Positions 33,091-41,262 of a DNA stretch of 64,000 bases are shown piece by piece. Both the position numbers and the translations under genes were made by a program. This DNA comes from a virus: the IMG/VR virus record IMGVR_UViG_3300025133_000077, positions 1 to 64,000 of that record; one strand, 5' to 3'. The notes beneath the pieces were generated by a model that was not told the DNA's origin, searched no databases, and saw nothing but the letters and a program-made list of their open reading frames with translations. Every line of letters starts with the position of its first letter. Positions within the stretch are counted from its first letter, which is position 1.

Positions 33091-33418
33091 CCAGGGCCGA
33101 ATCCGCTACGCCCGTTCCGAGTCCAGGGTCATCTGCTTGATGGAGCGCTACTCCGCATGCTCCGACTGCGAGCACAGGAACTTCTCCCTGCTGGTGCTGA
33201 AGGGCGACAGCGAGGTGTCCTGCCCCATCCTGGAACAGGTCCTGGACGGAACCACCTGCGATGATGACCCGGTGCGGATCGCCGACGTCCAACGCATTCG
33301 GAAAGGAGGTGCGATCGACAGCTCGAACGTCACCATCGCCGCCTGCAACTCTTCCCCCCTTCAATCCTGTGCTGGATGTGAGGTCCGAAGGACATGGCTC
33401 TGCTCGACGAAGAAATGA
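33044..33418 (+). CDS. Cys-rich hypothetical protein
   Basis: 124 residues from GTG 33044 (AGGAG 8 nt upstream; overlaps the end of the RusA gene by 47 bases). About ten cysteines in groups (CPAHG, CLMER..CSDCEH, VSCP, CNSSPLQSCAGC, LC). One or more zinc sites are likely. First of three successive Cys-rich genes. No family recognised. Confidence 0.55.
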   Translation: MIPQVPCPAHGTFADSQGRIRYARSESRVICLMERYSACSDCEHRNFSLLVLKGDSEVSCPILEQVLDGTTCDDDPVRIADVQRIRKGGAIDSSNVTIAACNSSPLQSCAGCEVRRTWLCSTKK

Positions 33419-33711
33419 ACCTCACCGAGCTCCTGGCCTGCGCGGAAGCGCAGCAGCTGGGGGTTCTCCGGAGGAGCATCCCCCGCAAGAGGCTCGAGAG
33501 GATCGTGGAAGGGGAGGAGTCCCCTCGCGACTCGGACGAGTGCTCCACCATGGACCTGCGCAAGGCCACCACTCGCTTCGTCGCCCGCTACCGGGACCGG
33601 ATCACCCTGCCGATTAGCGCCGGCGGGGTGGAGTGCAGCGGGGATTGCACGTCCCACGGCTGTCCCGCAGCCATCGCGATCAACTGCAACCACGACATCA
33701 AGCGGCGATGA
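33415..33711 (+). CDS. Cys-containing hypothetical protein
   Basis: 98 residues if ATG 33415 (ATGA overlap with the previous stop) is used; ATG 33394 would give 105. N-terminal helix (NLTELLACAEAQQLG) and a C-terminal group CSGDCTSHGC..C. Similar in style to the genes on both sides, which suggests a zinc-binding cassette. Function unknown. Confidence 0.55.
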   Translation: MNLTELLACAEAQQLGVLRRSIPRKRLERIVEGEESPRDSDECSTMDLRKATTRFVARYRDRITLPISAGGVECSGDCTSHGCPAAIAINCNHDIKRR

Positions 33712-34511
33712 CCATCGCTGCGAACACCTGCCTCTCTTGCCTCTCCATCGCGGAGTGCGCTGACGCGAGGAAGGCCGGACCAGATCGACTTACGGAACAC
33801 TCCTGTTCCTCCTGGAGCAAGGCTCCTTCCTTCGTCCTGGCTGCCCGCCAGGACACCCTGAAACTGGGCCGCCCGGGGGCGCTCGCGCTCCTGAACACGC
33901 CCACCCACCTGACCGGAATCGAGACACCTGACATGGCCAACGAGAAGTACGAAGCGCGACAGGAAGAGCTGTCCAACAAGCACCGCCCCGCCCTCAAGCG
34001 GGAGCTCAACGCCCTGCTCAAGCCCCTCTCGGGCAAGCAGCTGCGGGCCGCCCTGCAGACCTTCAAGCCCGAGGAGGACTGGCCCGCGGACGACGACGAC
34101 GCGAAGAAGCGCGCGAACGCGCTGTCGCTGCGCACCCCGCAGCAGGAGATGGTCGAGTCCCTGCTCGCCATCGAGTTCCCCGCCGAGACCGAGGGGGAGG
34201 AGGAGGTCGAGGAGAAGCCCGCGGCCAAGCCGAAGCGGGCCGCCCGCAAGAAGGCGGCGCCCAAGAAGGCGGCTGCCCCGAAGGAAGAGGCCGCGGATGA
34301 GTCCGGCGTCGGGGCCAAGGTCGCCGAGCTCGGCGTCGTCCTGAACGACGTCGCCACCTTCATGGAGGAGGAGCGCGAGGCCCGCATCAAGTTCGAGGAG
34401 AACGTCGGCCTGGCCCTGGTGGTCATCGCCAACGGCGTCGACCTCGAGAACGGCTACGGCAGCCTCGAGGAGATCGTCGAGTTCGGCAAGGAGCTGACCG
34501 CGGAGGGGTAG
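33708..34511 (+). CDS. Cys-motif N-terminus fused to Ala/Lys-rich helical protein
   Basis: 267 residues from ATG 33708 (ATGA overlap). Residues 1-32 carry CLSCLSIAEC and a further Cys, like the two preceding genes; residues ~75-170 are charged helices with a low-complexity PAAKPKRAARKKAAPKKAA linker; the C-terminal ~80 residues are a helical domain. An internal ATG at 33933 (MANEKYEAR) could start a 192-residue protein, so this may be two genes joined or one with an alternative start. The histone-like Ala/Lys linker suggests DNA binding. Confidence 0.5.
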   Translation: MTIAANTCLSCLSIAECADARKAGPDRLTEHSCSSWSKAPSFVLAARQDTLKLGRPGALALLNTPTHLTGIETPDMANEKYEARQEELSNKHRPALKRELNALLKPLSGKQLRAALQTFKPEEDWPADDDDAKKRANALSLRTPQQEMVESLLAIEFPAETEGEEEVEEKPAAKPKRAARKKAAPKKAAAPKEEAADESGVGAKVAELGVVLNDVATFMEEEREARIKFEENVGLALVVIANGVDLENGYGSLEEIVEFGKELTAEG

Positions 34512-34522
34512 CAGCCCGTCCA

Positions 34523-34804
34523 GTGCGGGAGGCTGCGAGTGGGAAGTCGGCGCCGAAGAAGCGCCGGCCTCCTGCTCGCAGTGCCGGACGGGTCGATCCC
34601 CCGACCGACGAGGACCTCGTCCGGGTGAACTCGGAAGAACTCCGGGGCATGACGGACGAAGAGCTGGTGAAGTGGGCGTCCACGATCCTGGGTCTGCAGA
34701 TCCAGGAGGCCGACCTGGTCTACAAGGGCGACCGCATCGTGGGCTACAAGCGATCCAGGATCCTCACCAGGATCCTGCAGCTCGCCTACCTCGTCGAGGA
34801 GTAG
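34523..34804 (+). CDS. Small hypothetical protein closing the plus operon
   Basis: 93 residues from GTG 34523, without a clear ribosome site; the basic N-terminus (KSAPKKRRPPARSAGR) makes a later start possible. The C-terminal half (LVKWASTILGLQIQEADLVYKG) is regular alpha/beta. It ends 2 nt before a terminator. No family recognised. Confidence 0.5.
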   Translation: MREAASGKSAPKKRRPPARSAGRVDPPTDEDLVRVNSEELRGMTDEELVKWASTILGLQIQEADLVYKGDRIVGYKRSRILTRILQLAYLVEE

Positions 34805-34806
34805 AG

Positions 34807-34834
34807 GGTGAGCCGGTCTGCGGACCGGCTCACC
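34807..34834. terminator. Bidirectional hairpin terminator
   Basis: GGTGAGCCGGTC, loop TGCG, GACCGGCTCACC: a 12-bp perfect stem between the convergent plus and minus blocks. On the plus strand CGCCCCCTCTTCTT follows, on the minus strand CTCTACTCC. The right arm contains the stop codon of the minus gene ending at 34830, so one hairpin serves both operons. Confidence 0.8.
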
Positions 34835-35087
34835 GCCCCCTCTTCTTAGCGTGCAACCGCGTCGTGCGGCTCTTGGCGATCTCCGTCACCCGGTTCTGGT
34901 GCTCCGCGTAGTCGGCGCTCCGCGCGTGCACCTGCTTGCGCCTTCGCTCGACCTTCCACGGCGTGTCGACCACGAGCGTGGCCGCTGGAGACATCTGGGA
35001 CGGCTGCGGCTCTCGAACGGGGGCCCTGCGCCGCGGGGCAGTGCGGGTGCCCTGCTTCTGCTTCTCGGCGAGGTCCCGCGGGTTCAC
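34830..35087 (-). CDS. Small Arg-rich protein ending the tail block
   Basis: 85 residues from GTG 35087, which overlaps the stop of the 1838-residue gene (GTGA). Very basic (TRTAPRRRAPVREPQ, ERRRKQVHAR, LHAKKRGR). Its stop lies in the shared terminator. Could be a DNA-binding or scaffold-type protein; family unknown. Confidence 0.5.
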   Translation of the reverse strand: MNPRDLAEKQKQGTRTAPRRRAPVREPQPSQMSPAATLVVDTPWKVERRRKQVHARSADYAEHQNRVTEIAKSRTTRLHAKKRGR

Positions 35088-38000
35088 GGGTTCATCCGGG
35101 TGTAGCGGCAGCCGAGCGTGGCGCCGCGGAACCGGAACCGGGTGAAGTCACTCCAGTTCGGGGAGCTGCCGGAGTCGTGGTTCGGGATTCCCCACCGAGT
35201 CGCTCCGGGGAAGGCGTAGTCCCCGGCGACACCGATCCCGTCCAAGAACTGATACTCCGTGATGGACCCGACACCCCAGCACTTGATCACCAGGCTGTAC
35301 GAGTACTGCCTACGGTCGACCTGCAGGAGCCGCTCGTTCTTGGGGGTTCCGAAGGGGTCCGTCAAGTCGATCTTCGTCAGCAAGAAGGCGTCGTCGTTGT
35401 AGAAGTCCCCTCCCGTGAGGATGCTGCAGTCGGTGTGGAGCGAGTTGATCGTGGAGATGGACTGAGGGTCGGGCTGCGCCGGGAGCGGCACCCCCTCGAG
35501 GTCCACTACCTCCTGGTGAATCAGCTCGCCGAAGCCTCCCCCGAATGCCTGCCAGGACACCACCTCCGTGGCAGCCACCGTGTTGCCGCGTGGGTCCTGG
35601 GGCAGGTTCTCTGTGGGAAGCACCGACTGGCGCCACACCTCGATGAGGAAGCCCTCGCGCGCGATGCCCGTGCCCTGCAGCCCCGGGTCGCTCTCGCAGT
35701 CCACGTCCCGGAACACGCACCACGTCGGGACGTGGCTGCCGTCGTCCTTGGTCTTCATGACGATGGGGTTGATGGCGGGGAAGATGCTGGTGACGACGCT
35801 GAGGGTGGAGAGGATCGACCCGTGTGGCGGGTCAAGAGGGACCACGTGGCCCACCATGCCCCCTCGCCGACCTGCATCCAGGGTCTTGTGGCCCAGGGTC
35901 CCTCCTCCCACGGACACCGGCGGAGCGAACTTGCCGCCCAAGAAGATGAAGGCAGCGTCGTTGCGTCCACGGAACCAGTAGTTCGCGGGAGACATCATGT
36001 CGATGAACTCTTCGTTCTCGTCCTTGCGGATCCACGACACCGTAGGTGGGTCAGCGTACCCGTGGTCGTCCGTTCCCACCGCGCCGTACGCCCGCATGTC
36101 GCCGTACCCGATGCCTCCGTACGGCCCGGCGTTCCCCGGGCCGTAGCTCTTCCAGTCCAGCGCCTCGGTATGCAGCTCGAACCCAGACGCAACGGTCGCG
36201 CCGGTCGTGACCAGGTGGCCTGCGACGGCTGACCTCTGCATGTTCTCGACCGCGGCCTGGAAGACGTAGAGGTCGAGGCTGGACGCTGCTTCGGGAGGCA
36301 GCGTGTCTCCGAGCGCGAGGCGCAAGATGACCGGAGAGCCCGACTCCAGCGCGTCAGCTGTGTCCTCGCGGAGGTCGAAGCCCATCTCCGCGCTGTTGAA
36401 CGTCAGCTGGACCGCCTGCTCGTCCTCGGGGTCGAAGGTCATCGTGAAGCTCTTCTCCACGCTGATCAGGTTGCCTCCGATCCCATCGACGAGGGCGACA
36501 CGAATCGTCTTGTTCTGCCCCGTGGCCTGCGGCCCCGCAGCCAAATGCTTGAGCCGCAGCGTCACCTTGTAGCTGTAGTGGTGCTTGAACGTGTGCTGCC
36601 CCGTCTTGACGTAGGCGAACAGGTCCTCGGGATTGAAGGGGTTGCCTCCGTCCAAGGCCACATCCCACCGGATGTGGATCCCTCCCGATGTCTCCCCGTC
36701 GAAGGACTCGTCGAAGCGGGTGTCGATGTTGTACTTGACCGGCCCCGATACTCGAAAGGCCCACTCCCCGCTCTCGAAGTTCGTGAGGGCAGTGGCCGCC
36801 CCCCCGTCGCCCAACGGCTCCGCCAGGGGGTGCCACGCCTCATTGGCGATGGGGTGCCGGGAGGTGCCCAGCTGCAAACCCAGGCTCCAGGACCCGGGGT
36901 TCGCGTTGATGATCCCTGCCCCGTTGGCGTAGTCGCGGCGGGCCGCTGGAATGGTGCTGTCGAGCGACAACGATGTGACGCCGGCGATGGCCCCCAGGTC
37001 GAACGCGGCCACCTTGCCGGCCTCGATGCGGCGCGTGCCGAGCATGGCAAAGCTCTCGAGGTCGACGTTGGCGAAGTGCCATCGGCTGCCGAGGATCGAC
37101 GCCTTGTTCTCCCCGATGTCCGTCGGAAGAGTCACCCCCTCCTTGAGGACTTCCACCCAGTAGCGAGGGTTCTCCCCCTCGGGGATGTAGACGTTGATGA
37201 TCGTGTAGACGCCGTCGTACTGATCGTCCACGGCATCGAGCTTCATCTGCTGCCCGATGTAGGCGGCCGGGTCCTCTGTGATCTTCCTCTCGCTGGCATC
37301 CCCGTCCCACACCAGGAAGCCGCTGCTCCTGGCGGAGCGGCTCTTGGTGGGGTCTGGCGGGAACAGGAGCACCGAGAACGACGCCGAGTCGTGCTTGGGC
37401 GGAAGGACCTGTCCCGGCTGGCCCAGCCGGGCGAGCTTCATCGTCCCGTCGACGGCCGTCGTGTGGTACCGCGTGGCGTCCACCGCGATCGGGGAGTTCG
37501 AGAAGCGCGACCCCATCGGCAGCTCGGTGTAGATGCCGCCGTACATGTTGTGGAGGTTGCCGCCCTCCGACCAGAAGCTGCGCGGATCCCACTGGTACAG
37601 GGCGCCCAGGAACTCGCCGGCGCCGCTCTGCATCATGGACCACTGGTCCTCGCGCGCGATCACAGCCGTCGCCTTGCCGTCGACGAAGGTGAGGTCGTCG
37701 GGACTCGGAGGGGTCGAGTGCACGCCGCCGTTCTGCCAGCCCACCGCCACCAGCGCGGAGTCCGTCCCCTGCTGGGCCAGGTACAGGGCGGTGCCCCGCA
37801 TCAAGGGGTCCTGGGCCGAGCCGTCCATGGAGTAGGTGTCGGCCAGGAAGGCCCCTGCCCAGCCGCCACGCTCCAGAGCCGTCGCAGGGTTGTTGCCTTC
37901 GGGGCTGAGGTCGTCCCCCTCCTGGGCGCCGGAGTGCCAGCTCTCGAGGCCGTTGGCCGGCATGTACGAGGAGAGGTAGGCCGCGGAGCCGACGGCCGCG

Positions 38001-40600
38001 TCGCCACGCTTGTAGGCGACGAAGTCGGAGTCGTTGATGTAGGCGAAGAAGCCGTGGGAGTTCCCGCGCCAGTCCACCCCGAGCACGCCCATCTGCGTGA
38101 TGGTCCCGTTCACCGTGTCCTGCAGCTCGATCGCATCCTCGAAGAAGGTGTGGCCGACGCGGGAGAAGTCGTTGCCGCTCCGGTGCAGGAAGAAGCCCTG
38201 GGTCTGGTTGTAGATGTGGCCGCGCCCGCCGTCGGCAGCCGACGGCGTGAACACGGGGCGAGAGCCGTCGAAGTTCATCAGCCGGAGCGACTGGGTCGCC
38301 CCATCGATGTCGGTGACCAGGTACCAGCCGTCGTTGTTCTCGGTGTCCGTCAAGCGGATCATCGACTGGGAGTAGCTGGGGGCGACTCCGGCCAAGGCTC
38401 GGATGTTGGAGGTCCCGCCCGGCGCGAAGTTGACGTGCACGAAGCCGTCGGCAGCGTCGACGGCGGAGAACTCCACCACGAAGTGCCGCAGCTCCTCGGG
38501 CTCAGCGGGATCGGTGTGCGTGGTCGCTTCGCGCACCGCCAGCATGTGGTGGCCGTACGCCCGGCCGGCGACTCGATCCTCCTCGTGCACGTAGCCCAGG
38601 CGGCCGTAGCTGTCGCTCTGGAGGACGTGGGTGCTCATGGCCGCGGGGAAGCCGTCGAACCGCCCGGACACGACCTTGTAGCCGTAGTCGCCTCCCGAGG
38701 GGACCGTGGGGTTCCACTCGCCCGGCTCGACGACCACGTGCTCCATGTCGAGGTAGTCGATGATCACGAACGCGGCACGAAGACGCAACGCCCCCGACAC
38801 CTTGCTGACGATCAGGATCTGGCGGCCCACGTCGTCGATCGTGAACTTGGCGCCGTCTGCGTAGACGATGTTGCCGGCCAGGATGGTGGCGCCGGTACCG
38901 GACTGGGTCTCTTCGGTGTGCGCCGAGGGAACCGCGGGGGTGCGGTTGTTCCACTCCGGGGCATTCCAGTTCACCTCGACGAAGAAGCCTCCGCCTCCTC
39001 CCAGGCCCTGGCCGTCGTAGGCACCCTGCAGGGTGGTCCGGCGATGCAGGAACTCCATCGAGATGAGCGGCTTCCCGGTGCCGTCGAGGGGCCCAGAGTA
39101 GACGAAGGGGTTGCCCGGGATCGCGTGGGCGAAGGGTGCCTCGGTGAAGTCGTCGGTCGAGTCGACCAACGGCCCCTTCATCTCCTGGATGACCTGCTGG
39201 ACCAGAGAGTCCACTTCCTCCGATGTGGAGACCGCGAGCTTCAGCAGGTAGTCCGTCGGCAGGGTGCGCAGCTGGTAGCCGCCACCCACCACGAGGCGGA
39301 AGCTCTTGCCGGCCGGGATGGGCGGGTCGAAGGACAGCCACACGTCGGTGGCGAACTCGCTGTTGGAGAAGACCTCGACGTTGCCGAGGACGCCGGCAGC
39401 ATCGTTGAGCTCGCCTCGGTCCTCGGGTACCGCTCCTCGGAGGAGGAGCATCTCGTCGGAGTAGACCGACTCGACCTGGTACGTGCCGTCGTGGTTGAAG
39501 GGCACGTCGACGCCGGCCCCGCTGACCTCCACGCGGTCGTAGACATCCACGCCATCGGCCTGGAAGGTCGCGCCGGTGGAGCGGATCGCGGTGTTGTACG
39601 CCACGGCCGAGATGGCGACGGAGCCCGTCTTCGGGAAGCTGACCCCAAGCAGGTTGCCTCCGTCCATCGGCACCCACGCTGCCACGTCGGGCACCGGGCC
39701 CGCGGGAGGGGTGACTTCGTCGATGAAGGTGGGGGCGGCCACGACTCGCTGCCCGCGCGTCACCGCGGCGACCCGGACGGTCTTCGGGCCCACCATCATC
39801 TCGGCGAGGGTGCCCTCCTCGACGACGGCGAAGTACTGCGAGATCTGCCGCAGAGTGGAGAGCTTCGACAGCCCCTTGCCCAGGTAGATGCGGTCGGACA
39901 GCCCGGAGTCGATCGCACTGATGCCTCCCAGGTTGACCTGCGCCACGTCTCCGCCGGACAGCACGACCCTCGCGGCCCACGGTGCTGCCGTCGGGTCGAT
40001 GTTGTCGATGACCATCGGCAGCGCGATGAGCCGGTCCAGGTTGGCCGCGAGGTAGTCCGCGTTGTAGGCCAGGGCGTCGACGGCGCGGTTCAAGACCCCG
40101 GCGGTGACGTCCTCTCCGCCGGTGGCGTAGTGGGTGCCAGCGGGATTGAGCTCGTTGAGTCCTGCCGGGGAGTAGGAGCGGTCTCCTCCGTCGGACGTCG
40201 CCAGGGGATCCGGGTGCAGGGCGAAGCCGATGGAAGGGGCTGCGTCGGCAGGCAGGCCCACGACCGGCTCCACGCGCAGCTGGGCTCCGTCACCTGTCCC
40301 GTGTCCGGTGATGACGAGGAAGCCGCCTTCGTCCGAGGCGGTGGCGTCGATGAGCCCGGTGACGGGCGCGTTGAGCGCGGTGACGACGTCGTTGATGACG
40401 TTGGAGGCCAGGTTCACCGTGCGCAGGGTGGCGACGCCACCGATGGTGACGCGCACCGACAGGCGAGCGGGGACAGCGAAGCTGAACGCGAGCGTGGCGT
40501 CGTCCCGTCGGTTCTCGCTGCGCAGGGAAGGAGGTCCCTGCACCAACGAGTCGGTGTTCCCTCGGAGGAAGGGGCGTCGGAGGAAGCGGAAGTCGCTCAT
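35084..40600 (-). CDS. Very large tail/baseplate or fibre protein (1838 aa)
   Basis: 1838 residues of mostly beta sequence with no catalytic motif seen. It has YxVxxV modules (HDGTYQVESVYSDEMLLLRG near residue 380, DGVYTIINVYIPEGE near 1135, NNDGWYLVTDIDGATQSLRL near 760) like those in the other giant tail proteins. Many Gly/Asp/Asn turns suggest stacked beta-sandwich domains of a baseplate or receptor-binding fibre. It precedes a 219-residue tail-type gene's end and is the last large gene of the block. Identity by context and composition only. Confidence 0.6.
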   Translation of the reverse strand: MSDFRFLRRPFLRGNTDSLVQGPPSLRSENRRDDATLAFSFAVPARLSVRVTIGGVATLRTVNLASNVINDVVTALNAPVTGLIDATASDEGGFLVITGHGTGDGAQLRVEPVVGLPADAAPSIGFALHPDPLATSDGGDRSYSPAGLNELNPAGTHYATGGEDVTAGVLNRAVDALAYNADYLAANLDRLIALPMVIDNIDPTAAPWAARVVLSGGDVAQVNLGGISAIDSGLSDRIYLGKGLSKLSTLRQISQYFAVVEEGTLAEMMVGPKTVRVAAVTRGQRVVAAPTFIDEVTPPAGPVPDVAAWVPMDGGNLLGVSFPKTGSVAISAVAYNTAIRSTGATFQADGVDVYDRVEVSGAGVDVPFNHDGTYQVESVYSDEMLLLRGAVPEDRGELNDAAGVLGNVEVFSNSEFATDVWLSFDPPIPAGKSFRLVVGGGYQLRTLPTDYLLKLAVSTSEEVDSLVQQVIQEMKGPLVDSTDDFTEAPFAHAIPGNPFVYSGPLDGTGKPLISMEFLHRRTTLQGAYDGQGLGGGGGFFVEVNWNAPEWNNRTPAVPSAHTEETQSGTGATILAGNIVYADGAKFTIDDVGRQILIVSKVSGALRLRAAFVIIDYLDMEHVVVEPGEWNPTVPSGGDYGYKVVSGRFDGFPAAMSTHVLQSDSYGRLGYVHEEDRVAGRAYGHHMLAVREATTHTDPAEPEELRHFVVEFSAVDAADGFVHVNFAPGGTSNIRALAGVAPSYSQSMIRLTDTENNDGWYLVTDIDGATQSLRLMNFDGSRPVFTPSAADGGRGHIYNQTQGFFLHRSGNDFSRVGHTFFEDAIELQDTVNGTITQMGVLGVDWRGNSHGFFAYINDSDFVAYKRGDAAVGSAAYLSSYMPANGLESWHSGAQEGDDLSPEGNNPATALERGGWAGAFLADTYSMDGSAQDPLMRGTALYLAQQGTDSALVAVGWQNGGVHSTPPSPDDLTFVDGKATAVIAREDQWSMMQSGAGEFLGALYQWDPRSFWSEGGNLHNMYGGIYTELPMGSRFSNSPIAVDATRYHTTAVDGTMKLARLGQPGQVLPPKHDSASFSVLLFPPDPTKSRSARSSGFLVWDGDASERKITEDPAAYIGQQMKLDAVDDQYDGVYTIINVYIPEGENPRYWVEVLKEGVTLPTDIGENKASILGSRWHFANVDLESFAMLGTRRIEAGKVAAFDLGAIAGVTSLSLDSTIPAARRDYANGAGIINANPGSWSLGLQLGTSRHPIANEAWHPLAEPLGDGGAATALTNFESGEWAFRVSGPVKYNIDTRFDESFDGETSGGIHIRWDVALDGGNPFNPEDLFAYVKTGQHTFKHHYSYKVTLRLKHLAAGPQATGQNKTIRVALVDGIGGNLISVEKSFTMTFDPEDEQAVQLTFNSAEMGFDLREDTADALESGSPVILRLALGDTLPPEAASSLDLYVFQAAVENMQRSAVAGHLVTTGATVASGFELHTEALDWKSYGPGNAGPYGGIGYGDMRAYGAVGTDDHGYADPPTVSWIRKDENEEFIDMMSPANYWFRGRNDAAFIFLGGKFAPPVSVGGGTLGHKTLDAGRRGGMVGHVVPLDPPHGSILSTLSVVTSIFPAINPIVMKTKDDGSHVPTWCVFRDVDCESDPGLQGTGIAREGFLIEVWRQSVLPTENLPQDPRGNTVAATEVVSWQAFGGGFGELIHQEVVDLEGVPLPAQPDPQSISTINSLHTDCSILTGGDFYNDDAFLLTKIDLTDPFGTPKNERLLQVDRRQYSYSLVIKCWGVGSITEYQFLDGIGVAGDYAFPGATRWGIPNHDSGSSPNWSDFTRFRFRGATLGCRYTRMNP

Positions 40601-41260
40601 CTACACGACCCTCAGCTCGTAGATGACCTCGAGCGTGCGGTTCAGGTTCTTGGTGAAGGGGTCGAAGGGCTTGTAGCCGACCGGCGCCTGGATGGAGGCC
40701 GTGGCGTGATCGGTCGGGCGGCCCACTGCGTTGTTGTTCGCGGGGTCGCCGTCGGTGAAGCAGCCGAACTCCGTCAGGGTGACGGGCCCGCCCATGCTGA
40801 GCTCGTTCTCCGCGTACTCGCGCTTGAGCTGGACCGCGGTACGCGCGGTGCCGAGGGAGGCGGACGGGAAGGTCGCGGGGACCTGGGCAGGGGCCAGGAA
40901 CTCACCAGCGCGGTACTCCACGGGAGCGACCAGCCGAGACACCTCTGCGACCTCGGGGGTCGCCCCGGTACCGAAGCCGAAGTAGCGCAGCGCGTCGTCG
41001 CGGTGCTTGGCTCTCGCGGGGACCAGGGCAGCGAGGGTGATCGTCTCGACGATGAACTCGCGCCCGGTCAGCGTCCAGATGTTGTGGCCCTCGCGACGGG
41101 TCACCAGCTTGCCGCGTTCGCGGAGCTCCATCTTGAGGAAGCCGCCGATGCGGGGGCCGTCTTCGCCGCCCCCGCCGCCCGAGCCTCCACGGAAGCCGCG
41201 CCGGCCGCCGAAGAAGATGCGGTCCAGAATCGCCGCCTTCTCGCCGAACTTGAAGTCCAT
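40601..41260 (-). CDS. Tail/baseplate-associated structural protein
   Basis: 219 residues. After a Gly/Arg-rich start (RRGFRGGSGGGGGEDG) it has EGHNIWTLTGREFIVETIT followed by FGFGTGATPE, a pattern common in small phage tail or fibre-linked proteins, and a C-terminal beta region ending ELRVV. The stop comes directly before the 1838-residue gene's ATG. It may connect fibre to baseplate. Function inferred. Confidence 0.55.
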   Translation of the reverse strand: MDFKFGEKAAILDRIFFGGRRGFRGGSGGGGGEDGPRIGGFLKMELRERGKLVTRREGHNIWTLTGREFIVETITLAALVPARAKHRDDALRYFGFGTGATPEVAEVSRLVAPVEYRAGEFLAPAQVPATFPSASLGTARTAVQLKREYAENELSMGGPVTLTEFGCFTDGDPANNNAVGRPTDHATASIQAPVGYKPFDPFTKNLNRTLEVIYELRVV

Positions 41261-41262
41261 GT

